This document shows, in pieces, positions 53,013 through 61,179 of a stretch of 64,000 bases of DNA. The notes below the pieces were generated by a model, which saw only the letters and a program-made list of their open reading frames with translations, was not told where the DNA came from and did not search any database. Positions within the stretch are counted from its first letter, which is position 1. Each line of letters begins with the position of its first letter. The DNA lies in NCBI RefSeq assembly GCF_900109465.1, contig NZ_FOAZ01000015.1:1-64000 (forward strand), given 5' to 3'. Origin of the DNA: Streptacidiphilus jiangxiensis (GTDB lineage: Bacteria > Actinomycetota > Actinomycetes > Streptomycetales > Streptomycetaceae). The position numbers and the translations under genes are program-made.

Positions 53013-55388
53013 TCACTCCGTCCGCAGCGCCGTCGCCGTCCGGGCGCGGGCCGCCCAGGTCGCCGGCGCGAGGGCACCGAGCGTGGCCAGCACCAGGCCG
53101 CCGGCCAGCAGCGCGAGCAGCAGCGGCGCGTGGAAGACGTCGAGGTCGGCGCCGGGGACCTCGGTGCCTGCCGCGCCCGCCATCGCGGGCAGCACGGTGC
53201 GCTGCAACAGGATGCCGATCGGGACGCCCACCGCGCCGGCCACCAGCCCGGTGACGGAGACCGAGGCCAGCACCATGCCCACGGTCTGTCGCGGCTTCAG
53301 GCCGAGCGACTTCAGCACGCCCAGGTCGTGGACCCGCTCCCGGGTGTCCAGCAGCACGGTGTTCAGCACGCCCAGGCCCGCGACGGTCACCAGCATCAGC
53401 GTCAGGATCGTGGCCAGGCTGTCCATGGCGAGCACGGTGATGTTGATGTTCCCGCCGCTGGGGATCGCGCTCAGGCCGTACGGGGCCAGCGCGTGGGTCA
53501 GGCTGCTGATGTAGGCGTCCGGGTCCGTGCCGGGCTTCAGCTCGATCGCGAAGGTGACCGAGTCGGGCACCAGCGGCAGCGCCAGCGGGGTGAGCGAACC
53601 CGCGTCGGTCAGCAGCTCGTTGTCGACGGACAGCACCTCGCCGACGAGCTTCACCGGTGCGCTGCGGCCGTTCTCGCTCAGCGTCACGGTGTCGCCCACG
53701 TGGACGTCGTACGCGCTCAGGAACGCCTTGGGCGCGACGGCCTCGCCGGGGGCGGCGAACCAGCGGCCGGAGACGATCTGCATCGAGGCCCACCCCGAGT
53801 CGCCCCGGTAGCCGATGACCTGGGTCTGTCCCGGCTTCCCGGCGACGGCCGTGCGGGCGGTGGTGATCTCGACCGAGCCGGCGGTGCCGGGCTGCGCCGC
53901 GATGGCGCTCCCCGCGGCGTCCAGGTCGGCTGCGTTGACCAGGCGTGCCTTGACGCCGCTGCCGAGCGGCGGGAACGGCAGTACCTGCACGGCCCCCGGC
54001 CGATCGTGGCTGAGCCCCTGGGCGACCTGGTTCAGCGACAGCGCGAGGCCGACGCCGAAGGTGACGCCGACGGTGCCGAGCAGCACCGCCGCCATGGTGA
54101 TCGCCGAACGGGCGGGCCGTCCGAACGGCAGCGCGAGGCCGAGGGTGGCCCAGCGCGGCAGCGGCAGCCGCGAGGCGCGGCTGTGGGCGGACCGGCCGAA
54201 GCGCCCGGCCTGTTCGGTGCGGCCCACGGCCAGCGCCTCGACGGTGCGCAGCCCTCCGGCCCGCCGGGCGGGCACCAGCGCGGCGCCGGTGACCGCCGCC
54301 AGCGTCACCAGCGGCACCGCCAGGTCGAGCCAGAATGGGATGCCCAGGGTCACGCTGCGCAGCGCCTTGTCGGCGATGCCCATGACCGGGATGGACAGCA
54401 GGTTGCCCAGCACCACGCCGAGGACCGCCCCGGTCGTGGCGGGGATCAGCGCCTGGCCGAGGTAGGCGCGCACGACCTGGGCCGGGGAGAAGCCGATCGC
54501 CTTGAGGATGCCGATCCGGCGTCGCCCGGCCGTGACCGCGCCGGACACCACGACGCCGATGACCAGCAGCGACATGAAGAGCCCGAGTGCCCCGAAGGCG
54601 ACCAGGAACGGCACGAACGTCGCGGAGTTGCGGTCGGCCTCCTGCTCGGCGTCCAGGTAGGAGGTGGAGCCGAGCGTCGCGCCCGCCGGCAGCACGGCCG
54701 CGACGGCGGCCCGGTCGGCCGCGACCTCGGCCTGGGAGTCGGCGTGGGCGAAGCGGTAGAGCATCTGCTCGTCGGGGACGGTGCCCGGTGGCGTCAGTGC
54801 GGGGATCTCCTGCGGCGCGACCCAGCCGTCGGCGGTGCCGGTGACGGAAGCGGCGAGGCCCACCACGGTGAGGACGGGGTGGCCCGGCGCGTCGGGGACG
54901 ACCATCCGGTCGCCGATGGCCATCGGCGAGTGGCCGTCCGGGAGCACGATCTGCCCGGGGCCGGTGAGCCAGTGGCCCTCGGTCACGTGCAGGTCGTCCA
55001 GCGGGCCGTCGATCGGGCGGCCGACGACGGTCGTGGCCTCCATCGGGTCACCTGCCGGCATGAACCTGTTGCCCGGGGCGACACGCGGGTGGAGCGTCAG
55101 CGTCGGGTAGGGCCCGGCGGTCCCGGTCACCCCGGCCACGTGCGCAGTCGCGGCCAACTGCCCGGCGTCGACGGCCGTGCCCGAGACGTCGACGGAGAGG
55201 TGCGCGCCGTGCTCGGCGGCGAAGGCGCGCTGGTAAGGGCCCTGCGAGTCGACCAGCAACCCGCTCGCGAGGACGGACGCGGTGACGGCGGTCATCGTCG
55301 TCAGCGTCATCACCAGCGTCTGCACCCGCTTACGGCTGACGCCCGCGCGGACGATCCGGCCCAGCGGATTGTTGCCCTTCCGGCTCAT
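53013..55388 (-). CDS. ABC exporter permease, FtsX/MacB type
   Basis: The 791-residue membrane protein has an N-terminal helix (TMTAVTASVLASGLLVDSQG), a large extracellular domain (about 50-240), and two FtsX blocks of three to four helices each (about 260-380 and 680-780). RRRIGILKAIGFSPAQVVRAYLGQALIPA and RVHDLGVLKSLGLKPRQTVGMVLASVSVTG are the coupling-helix motifs. Such permeases move lipids, lipoproteins or antibiotics, or send a mechanical signal to the wall. Its start overlaps the end of the ATPase gene (ATGA), so the pair makes one transporter. Confidence 0.9.
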   Translation of the reverse strand: MSRKGNNPLGRIVRAGVSRKRVQTLVMTLTTMTAVTASVLASGLLVDSQGPYQRAFAAEHGAHLSVDVSGTAVDAGQLAATAHVAGVTGTAGPYPTLTLHPRVAPGNRFMPAGDPMEATTVVGRPIDGPLDDLHVTEGHWLTGPGQIVLPDGHSPMAIGDRMVVPDAPGHPVLTVVGLAASVTGTADGWVAPQEIPALTPPGTVPDEQMLYRFAHADSQAEVAADRAAVAAVLPAGATLGSTSYLDAEQEADRNSATFVPFLVAFGALGLFMSLLVIGVVVSGAVTAGRRRIGILKAIGFSPAQVVRAYLGQALIPATTGAVLGVVLGNLLSIPVMGIADKALRSVTLGIPFWLDLAVPLVTLAAVTGAALVPARRAGGLRTVEALAVGRTEQAGRFGRSAHSRASRLPLPRWATLGLALPFGRPARSAITMAAVLLGTVGVTFGVGLALSLNQVAQGLSHDRPGAVQVLPFPPLGSGVKARLVNAADLDAAGSAIAAQPGTAGSVEITTARTAVAGKPGQTQVIGYRGDSGWASMQIVSGRWFAAPGEAVAPKAFLSAYDVHVGDTVTLSENGRSAPVKLVGEVLSVDNELLTDAGSLTPLALPLVPDSVTFAIELKPGTDPDAYISSLTHALAPYGLSAIPSGGNINITVLAMDSLATILTLMLVTVAGLGVLNTVLLDTRERVHDLGVLKSLGLKPRQTVGMVLASVSVTGLVAGAVGVPIGILLQRTVLPAMAGAAGTEVPGADLDVFHAPLLLALLAGGLVLATLGALAPATWAARARTATALRTE

Positions 55389-56095
55389 CGGGCCACCGCC
55401 AGCGGGGTGTTGCGGACGTCGCGGGCGAGCCTGCCGTCGACGAGCTCGATGATGCGGGTCGCGCACTGCGCGGCCAGGCCGGTGTCGTGGGTGACCAGCA
55501 CCAGCGTGCGACCCTCGGCGACCAGGGCGCCGAGGAGCTCGCGCACCTCCGCCGCGGACTCGCTGTCCAGCGCGCCGGTCGGCTCGTCGGCGAGCAGCAG
55601 CGGCGGGTTGTTCATCAGGGCCCGCGCCACGGCGACGCGCTGGCGCTGGCCGCCGGAGAGCGTGCCGGGGTAGGCGCGGGCGAACCGGGCGATGCCGAGG
55701 CGGGTGAGCAGCTCGTTCGCGCGCTCCCGCGCCTCGACACGGCCGGTGCCGGCCAGCTGGGCGGGGATCAGCACGTTGTCCTCGACGGTCAGGTCGTCGA
55801 GCAGGTTGAAGAACTGGAAGACCATGCCGATGCGCTCACGCCGGTAGCCGGCCAGCGCAGCCTCGCCCAGTTCGTGCACGGGCGTGCCGGCGATGCGCAC
55901 CACACCCCGGTCCGGCCGGTCCAGCCCGGCGATCAGGTTGAGCAGCGTCGACTTGCCACTGCCGGACGGCCCCAGTACCGCGAGCGCCTCGCCGGCCGCG
56001 ACCTCCAGGGAGAAGTCGGCCAGAGCGGGGCGGGCGGCGTCGGATGCGTCATAGGTCTTGCTGACGTCGCGGATCTCGATGATCGGCGCGGACAC
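55385..56095 (-). CDS. ABC exporter ATP-binding protein, MacB type
   Basis: The 236-residue ATPase has Walker A GPSGSGKST, signature LSGGQRQRVAVARAL, Walker B LLLADEPTGALD and the H-loop VTHDTGL. It drives the permease encoded next to it. The gene is divergent from the histidine kinase, and the 195-base gap holds a perfect palindrome that may control it. This is the usual order for a peptide- or antibiotic-sensing two-component system and its exporter. Confidence 0.94.
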   Translation of the reverse strand: MSAPIIEIRDVSKTYDASDAARPALADFSLEVAAGEALAVLGPSGSGKSTLLNLIAGLDRPDRGVVRIAGTPVHELGEAALAGYRRERIGMVFQFFNLLDDLTVEDNVLIPAQLAGTGRVEARERANELLTRLGIARFARAYPGTLSGGQRQRVAVARALMNNPPLLLADEPTGALDSESAAEVRELLGALVAEGRTLVLVTHDTGLAAQCATRIIELVDGRLARDVRNTPLAVAR

Positions 56096-56183
56096 GGGTC
56101 CTCCGGTGCGTCGGACGGTTCGTTGACGGGAACGAAGCTACGAACTCGCACGTCAGGGTCGATATACGTGTGAACGGTGAGTG

Positions 56184-56207
56184 CGGGGTGTACTTACGTA
56201 CACCCCG
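56184..56207. promoter_or_regulatory. perfect palindrome between exporter and kinase
   Basis: CGGGGTGTAC (56184-56193), loop TTAC, and GTACACCCCG (56198-56207) are perfectly complementary. It is 89 bases from the ATPase start and 84 bases from the kinase start. A response-regulator or operator role is likely. The symmetry with a four-base centre also fits a cruciform or attenuator. Confidence 0.7.
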
Positions 56208-56290
56208 GATCGGGTGTCCACGCCCAGCGCCGAGCCGGGTGGTGCGTGGGCAGACTTGGCGGCGATGATCACCGAACTGTGGAGAGCGAC

Positions 56291-57817
56291 ATGACCCCAG
56301 GCCCGGGCTCCGAGCGCGGCCGCGCCACCACCGTCCCGCCGTTGGAGCTGGAACTCGCGCAGGACGGGACGTTCGCGGCGCGGCTCGCCCGCACGCTGCT
56401 GGCGCCGTTCCGCGTCGCCTACCTTCTCGCGCTCACGGGGTGCGGTCTTGTCGCGCTGGCGGGCGGACCGGTCCTGGTGGTGGTCCACCTGCTGAACGCC
56501 GCGCAGAGTTCTCCGAGCGACCACCTGCACATCTATTTCGGACTGCTGCTCACGCTCGGCCCCTGCCTCGTCTGGGGCGCGGCCTGGGCGAGCGGCGGCG
56601 GTGGTCGCGCGGCCGGGGCGGTGCTGACCCTGCCCGGTGTGCTGTCGGTCGCGGCGGCGTTCTTCTACCCCGGCAACACGCCCGGCGGCAGCCACGGAGT
56701 GGTGCTGCTGACGCCGTTCCTGCTGATCGTCGGCGTGCTGGCCGCGCGCTGGGTGGCCTCGGAGCAGCGGCGGCTCGTCGGCAGCTGGTTCGGACGGCCG
56801 ATCCCGAACCCCTACCGCCCGCTGCCGGACGCCGAGCAGGGCCGTTGGTGGGTCCGTCCACGAGCCGCGACGGTGGGCTGGTTGGCCGACCCGGCGCTCG
56901 GCCGGGACGTGGCGTGGGTGCTGCTTTCCGGGGCGGTGGCCGTCGGCGGACTGGTGCTGCTGGTCCTCTCGCCGTGGCTGTTCGACCAGCTCGGCCCGAA
57001 CGGGCGGTTCGCCCAGCCGGCGGTCCTCTACGGCATGGCCCTGACGATGTCCCCGGCCCTGGTGCTGTGGGGCGCGCCCGTCGTGCTCGACCTGCACGCC
57101 CGCGCCGCGCGCCTCGTGATCGGCCCCTCCCAGCGGCACGAACTGACCGCCCGCGTGCAGCACCTCGCCGAGACCCGCGCCGAGACCATCGACCACAACG
57201 CTGCCGAACTGCGCCGCATCGAGCGTGACCTGCACGACGGCGCCCAGGCCCGGCTGGTGGCGCTCGGCATGGCCCTCAACGCGGCCGAGCAGCTCTTCGA
57301 CACCGATCCTGCGGCCGCCCGCGCCCTGGTGACGGAGGCCAAGAGCGCGTCCGCCAAGGCTCTGGTCGAACTGCGCGACCTGGTGCGCGGCATCCACCCG
57401 CCGGTCCTCGCCGACCGTGGGCTCGTGGACGCGGTCCAGGCCCTGGTGCTGGACCTGCCGCTGTCCGTGCAGGTGAGTGGAGCCTTGGCGACCCGCCCAC
57501 CCGCGGCGGTCGAGTCGGCGGCCTACTTCGCCGTCAGCGAGCTGCTGGCCAACACCGTCAAGCACGCCGAGGCCAGGCGGGGCTGGATCGAGATCGGCCA
57601 TACTGACGGGATGCTGCGGATCGTCGTCACCGACGACGGGCGCGGCGAGGCCGACCCCGGGCGGGGGAGCGGGCTGCGCGGCATCGAGCGCCGGCTCGCG
57701 TCCTTCGACGGAGTGCTGGCCGTCAGCAGCCCGGTCGGCGGTCCCACCATCGCGAGTCTGGAGATCCCTTGCGCGTCGCCATCGCCGAAGACCTCTTCCT
57801 CCTCCGGGACGGGCTGA
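56291..57817 (+). CDS. histidine kinase, NarL-system type
   Basis: The 508-residue sensor has about seven membrane segments in the first 270 residues. A HisKA_3 dimerisation domain follows, with phosphoacceptor His in RIERDLHDGAQARL (about residue 315), and a HATPase domain (about 405-490) with VSELLANTVKHAEA and VTDDGRGEADPGRGSGLRGIERRL. Kinases of this form pair with LuxR-type regulators. The regulator gene starts inside its last 49 bases. The C-terminal tail of about 15 residues after the ATPase domain is the translated overlap and is probably unstructured. Confidence 0.9.
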   Translation: MTPGPGSERGRATTVPPLELELAQDGTFAARLARTLLAPFRVAYLLALTGCGLVALAGGPVLVVVHLLNAAQSSPSDHLHIYFGLLLTLGPCLVWGAAWASGGGGRAAGAVLTLPGVLSVAAAFFYPGNTPGGSHGVVLLTPFLLIVGVLAARWVASEQRRLVGSWFGRPIPNPYRPLPDAEQGRWWVRPRAATVGWLADPALGRDVAWVLLSGAVAVGGLVLLVLSPWLFDQLGPNGRFAQPAVLYGMALTMSPALVLWGAPVVLDLHARAARLVIGPSQRHELTARVQHLAETRAETIDHNAAELRRIERDLHDGAQARLVALGMALNAAEQLFDTDPAAARALVTEAKSASAKALVELRDLVRGIHPPVLADRGLVDAVQALVLDLPLSVQVSGALATRPPAAVESAAYFAVSELLANTVKHAEARRGWIEIGHTDGMLRIVVTDDGRGEADPGRGSGLRGIERRLASFDGVLAVSSPVGGPTIASLEIPCASPSPKTSSSSGTG

Positions 57818-58413
57818 CCCGCCTGCTGCAGGCGCACGGCATGGAGGTCACGGTGGCGGCCGAGAACGGCGAGGAACTGCTGGAGGCGATCCGCAAGGAC
57901 CGTCCCGACGTGGCGGTGGTCGACGTACGGCTGCCGCCCAGCTTCACCGACGAGGGCCTGCGGGCCGCCTTGACCGCACGTGCCGAGCTGCCCGGCCTGC
58001 CGGTGCTGGTGCTCTCCCAGTACGTCGAGCAGCTCTACGCCCGCGAGCTGCTGGCCGACGGCAGCGGCGGCGTCGGCTACCTGCTCAAGGACCGGGTGCT
58101 GGACGGCACCTCGTTCATCGACGCCGTGCGCAGGGTCGCCGCCGGCGGTACGGCGATGGACCCCGAGGTCATCGGTCGGCTGCTCACCCACAACGCCGCG
58201 GCCGGGCCGGTCGCCGCGCTCACCCCGCGTGAGCGCGAGGTGCTGGCGCTCATGGCGGAGGGCCGCTCCAACGCGGCGATCGCGCAGCACATGGTGATCA
58301 CCGAGCGGGCGGTGGCCAAGCACACGGCGTCCATCTTCGTCCGGCTGGACCTGCAGCCCTCCGACGACGACAACCGGCGGGTACTGGCGGTGCTGGCCTA
58401 CCTCAACGCCTGA
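57769..58413 (+). CDS. response regulator, NarL/LuxR type, TTG start
   Basis: The 214-residue protein has a receiver domain (residues 1 to about 120) with phosphoacceptor Asp in VAVVDVRLPP (about 51), and a LuxR helix-turn-helix (about 148-205), LTPREREVLALMAEGRSNAAIAQHMVITERAVAKHTASIF in outline. Its start codon is TTG at 57769, which has GGAG five bases before it. No ATG or GTG would give a complete receiver domain. The gene overlaps the kinase by 49 bases in a different frame. It probably controls the ABC exporter upstream. Confidence 0.9.
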   Translation: MRVAIAEDLFLLRDGLTRLLQAHGMEVTVAAENGEELLEAIRKDRPDVAVVDVRLPPSFTDEGLRAALTARAELPGLPVLVLSQYVEQLYARELLADGSGGVGYLLKDRVLDGTSFIDAVRRVAAGGTAMDPEVIGRLLTHNAAAGPVAALTPREREVLALMAEGRSNAAIAQHMVITERAVAKHTASIFVRLDLQPSDDDNRRVLAVLAYLNA

Positions 58414-58985
58414 GCACTGACCTGGTCGGCCGGGCGGCGGAGGTAGACGGTGCGGAGCTCGGCCGCGCGCGTGGCCGGCCAGTCGACGGACCAGCCGAGT
58501 GGGGCGGCCAGCTGCGCCACCACCCCGATCCCCGCGCCCCGGTAGTTCGCCGCGGCCAGCGCGACGACGCGCGGGCGGGAGCCGACCGGGCGGTCCTTCA
58601 TCAGCCGGGCCTCCTTCGCCTCCTTCTTCGCCAGCCGCCGCAGCACCTCGTGCAGGCGTCGCTCGGTGTGGGCGGCCCACTCCTCGGGCGTCCCGACCCG
58701 CTCCAGGCGGCAGCGGTTCCAGCCCAGCACGAGGCCGCGCCGCAGCCGGACGTCGACGAAGATCTTCTCCTGGCCCGCCGGGATGTCCGCGTCCCCGCCG
58801 GACACCACGAGGAAGACGATCACGATCAGCGCGATCACGGAGCCGATGGGCAGGTAGAACCACTGGGCCAGGAACTGGCACCACACGACGAGCCGTGAAC
58901 GCGCGGGCAGCGGCAGGAGCTCGTCGAGGGCGGGGGAGTGGCCTTCCTCCTGGTGCACGCCGACCGGGGCGCCGAACTCACCCAT
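58398..58985 (-). CDS. single-pass membrane protein of unknown function
   Basis: The 195-residue protein has a short cytoplasmic start, one to two hydrophobic segments at about residues 33-65 (LVVWCQFLAQWFYLPIGSVIALIVIVFLVV), and a basic soluble C-terminal domain with many Arg and Lys residues (about 95-195). I do not recognise it. The ATG at 58985 has GGAGG seven bases before it. Its stop overlaps the response regulator stop by 16 bases in the opposite direction. Confidence 0.68.
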   Translation of the reverse strand: MGEFGAPVGVHQEEGHSPALDELLPLPARSRLVVWCQFLAQWFYLPIGSVIALIVIVFLVVSGGDADIPAGQEKIFVDVRLRRGLVLGWNRCRLERVGTPEEWAAHTERRLHEVLRRLAKKEAKEARLMKDRPVGSRPRVVALAAANYRGAGIGVVAQLAAPLGWSVDWPATRAAELRTVYLRRPADQVSAQALR

Positions 58986-59060
58986 GGACCGCCCTCCCCG
59001 TCGACCGGCCGTCAGCATAGCGGCCGGTCGGACGGGTTGTGCGGGCGCGGGGTCCCGGGC

Positions 59061-59489
59061 TCAGGCACCCTCGATGGTCGAGGTGACCGGTGTGCCGATC
59101 TCGACCGTGCGGCTGACGGTGCACAGCCGGTCGTGCGAGGTCTTCACCGCGCGGGGCAGGATCGTGCGGGCCCGGTCGCCCGCCTCGCCCTCGGGGAAGC
59201 TGACGCGGAAGGTGACGGCCAGGTTGGTCATGTGCTGGCCCTGCTCGTCGCTGACCTTGTCCCCCTGCACCGAGACGGTGAACTCCACCGGCTCCGCATG
59301 ACGGCTGGTCGCGATGTCGGCGTCGACCGCCGTGCAGCCGCCGATCGCGGCCAGCAGCAGCTCGACGGGGGTGAACTCGGCGCCCCCGGCGGCCCCGAAG
59401 GTGAGGGTGCCGCCGCGGACGTTGGTCGCGGTGTAGTGGCCCTCGGCGGTGCGGTCGATCCGGACGGAACGCAGGGTGTCGTCGCTCAT
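59061..59489 (-). CDS. OsmC-family protein
   Basis: The 142-residue OsmC/Ohr-like protein has both cysteines, in GGCTAVD (about residue 52) and DRLCTVSRT (about 121), the pair that reduces organic hydroperoxides in OsmC proteins. The N-terminal strand region and the GAEFTPVELLLAAIGGC helix fit the YhfA/OsmC subgroup. It likely protects from peroxides. The next gene on the same strand begins at 60051, so a shared transcript is possible. Confidence 0.88.
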   Translation of the reverse strand: MSDDTLRSVRIDRTAEGHYTATNVRGGTLTFGAAGGAEFTPVELLLAAIGGCTAVDADIATSRHAEPVEFTVSVQGDKVSDEQGQHMTNLAVTFRVSFPEGEAGDRARTILPRAVKTSHDRLCTVSRTVEIGTPVTSTIEGA

Positions 59490-59514
59490 GGCGACGACAC
59501 TATGCGATCACGGC

Positions 59515-60051
59515 TCAGACCGGTCGGATCTCCCGGTGCTGCGCCGACAGCGCGACGTACCACTCCGAGTTCAGCTTCAGGTGCGCGCGCTCCTCGTCCG
59601 TCAGCTCCCGGCGCACCTTCGCCGGGACGCCCGCCACCAGCGACCCCGGCGGCACCTGCATGCCCTGCGGGACCAGCGCGTTGGCCGCGACCAGTGAGCC
59701 GGCGCCGATCGTGGCGCCGTTCAGCACGGTGGCGCCCATCCCGATCAGGCAGTCGTCCTCGACCGTGCAGCCGTGCAGCACCGCGTTGTGCCCGACCGAC
59801 ACCCGCGCCCCGACGCTGACCGGGAACCCGAAGTCGGCGTGCGCCGAGCAGTTGTCCTGCACGTTGCTGTCCGGACCGATGCTGATGGTGTCGCAGTCGC
59901 CGCGCAGCACCGCGCCGTACCAGACGCTCGCCCCGGGGGCGAGGCGGACGTCACCGAGGACGGTCGCGTTGACGGCGACGAACGCGGTCTCGCTGACCTC
60001 GGGCGTGCGCCCGGCGACGGAGGCGATCAGCGGGTTGGGGGACTGGGACAT
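59515..60051 (-). CDS. gamma-carbonic anhydrase family protein
   Basis: The 178-residue protein has a left-handed beta-helix built of hexapeptide repeats (VLGDVRLAPGASVWYGAVLRGDCDTISIGPDSNVQDNCSAHADFG in outline, and GHNAVLHGCTVEDDCLIGMGATVLNGATIG). The His residues in AHADFG, GHNAVLHG and similar sites suggest metal binding as in the gamma-class carbonic anhydrases. A ribosome site GGAGAG precedes the ATG. Whether it has anhydrase activity or only the fold is unknown. Confidence 0.88.
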   Translation of the reverse strand: MSQSPNPLIASVAGRTPEVSETAFVAVNATVLGDVRLAPGASVWYGAVLRGDCDTISIGPDSNVQDNCSAHADFGFPVSVGARVSVGHNAVLHGCTVEDDCLIGMGATVLNGATIGAGSLVAANALVPQGMQVPPGSLVAGVPAKVRRELTDEERAHLKLNSEWYVALSAQHREIRPV

Positions 60052-60145
60052 GAGGCTCTCCTGCGGCTGCGAGGGTCGTGACCGGGGTCGATCCTGCCGG
60101 ATGTCGCACCCGGCTTCTCCTCCGCCCCCTGCTTAGCCTGGCGCC

Positions 60146-60583
60146 ATGACTCTTCCCGCGGCGATCAGCGTGGTGACCCTCGGCGTCACCGACCTCGACC
60201 GGAGCATCGCGTTCTACCAGGCCCTCGGCTGGCCTCTCTCCTCCACCTCGCAGCCCGGCACCATCGCCTGGTTCCGGACGGCCGGCTCCACGCTCGGTCT
60301 CTTCCCGACCGAGGCGCTGGCCGCCGACGCGGGCGTGCCGGAGGGCGGCGAGCCGGTCTTCCGCGAGGTCACCCTCGCCGTCAACCTCGGCAGCCGCGAG
60401 GAGGTGGACGCCGCGATGGCCGTCGCCCTCGGCGCCGGCGCTGACCTGGTGAAGGCCCCCGTCCCGGCCGAGTGGGGCGGCTACAGCGGCTACTTCGCGG
60501 ACCCGGACGGCCACCTGTGGGAGCTCGTCCACGCGCCGGGCTTCACGCTCACGGGCGACGGACGCGTCGAGATGCCCGCCTGA
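60146..60583 (+). CDS. VOC-family (glyoxalase fold) protein
   Basis: The 145-residue protein has two beta-alpha-beta-beta-beta modules. The N-terminal ISVVTLGVTDLDRSIAFYQALGWPL and the C-terminal GYSGYFADPDGHLWELVHAPG carry the family motifs, including a Glu in LWELVH that often binds metal. Members include glyoxalases, dioxygenases and antibiotic-binding proteins. It is divergent from the carbonic anhydrase gene by 94 bases. Substrate unknown. Confidence 0.86.
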   Translation: MTLPAAISVVTLGVTDLDRSIAFYQALGWPLSSTSQPGTIAWFRTAGSTLGLFPTEALAADAGVPEGGEPVFREVTLAVNLGSREEVDAAMAVALGAGADLVKAPVPAEWGGYSGYFADPDGHLWELVHAPGFTLTGDGRVEMPA

Positions 60584-60610
60584 TTCGGGCGGCTTGACGA
60601 CACTGGCGGC

Positions 60611-61072
60611 ATGGGCGAACTTCACCGCTATCGCTTCCGCTCCGCCTGGGAGCTGGCCGCCCCCGCCGAGCGCGTCCTCGGGGTGCTGGCCGACCCGCTC
60701 ACCTACCCGCTGTGGTGGCCGCAGATCCTGGAGGTCCGGCGGCTGACGGACGACAGCGGGCGGATGCGCTTCCGCTCGCTGCTCCCGTACGAACTGGGCG
60801 TCACCGTCCACGCCACCCGGAACGATCCCGGGGCGGGGGTGCTGGAGGCGCGGCTCGTCGGTGATCTGCACGGTGTCACCCGGTGGACCGTCAGCCCGGT
60901 CGGTGAGTGTCATGCACGTGCCGTCTTCGAGGAGGACGTCGAGGTGCGCAAGCCCCTGATGCGGTTGCTCGCCCTGCCCGGAAGACCGGCATTCCGGGCG
61001 AATCACGCCTGGATGATGCGCTGTGGACGCCTCGGACTGGCCCACTACCTGGCCCTCTGCCATTGGTCTTGA
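60611..61072 (+). CDS. SRPBCC (polyketide cyclase-like) protein
   Basis: The 153-residue protein has the START-like pattern: FRSAWELAAPAERVLGVLADPLTYPLWWPQILEVRRL at the N-terminus and a long C-terminal helix (about 120-150, AFRANHAWMMRCGRLGLAHYLALCHW). Such proteins bind a hydrophobic ligand. Its stop codon lies in the palindrome at 61061-61078. The GntR gene begins 107 bases later. Confidence 0.83.
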   Translation: MGELHRYRFRSAWELAAPAERVLGVLADPLTYPLWWPQILEVRRLTDDSGRMRFRSLLPYELGVTVHATRNDPGAGVLEARLVGDLHGVTRWTVSPVGECHARAVFEEDVEVRKPLMRLLALPGRPAFRANHAWMMRCGRLGLAHYLALCHWS

Positions 61073-61078
61073 CCAATG
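61061..61078. promoter_or_regulatory. DasR-box (dre)-like palindrome
   Basis: CATTGGTCTTGACCAATG is a perfect inverted repeat with two central bases. Its core TGGTCTTGACCA differs from the known DasR consensus TGGTCTAGACCA at one position. It lies 101 bases upstream of a GntR/HutC-family gene, overlapping the end of the previous gene. It may be bound by DasR, by the adjacent GntR protein, or both. Confidence 0.65.
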
Positions 61079-61091
61079 CCCCCGCTGCCCC

Positions 61092-61104
61092 TATGGTCAC
61101 CATA
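61092..61104. promoter_or_regulatory. second palindrome upstream of gntR
   Basis: TATGGTCACCATA has arms TATGGT and ACCATA around one base. It lies 13 bases after the dre-like palindrome and 75 bases before the GntR start. An AT-rich TTTAATAAATAAG (61116-61128) follows and may be the promoter region. Confidence 0.5.
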
Positions 61105-61179
61105 ACGCAACGTCCTTTAATAAATAAGGGAACGTAATCTCGCCCCTGCCCAGCAGGGCGCACACAGGCGGAGGCAAGG

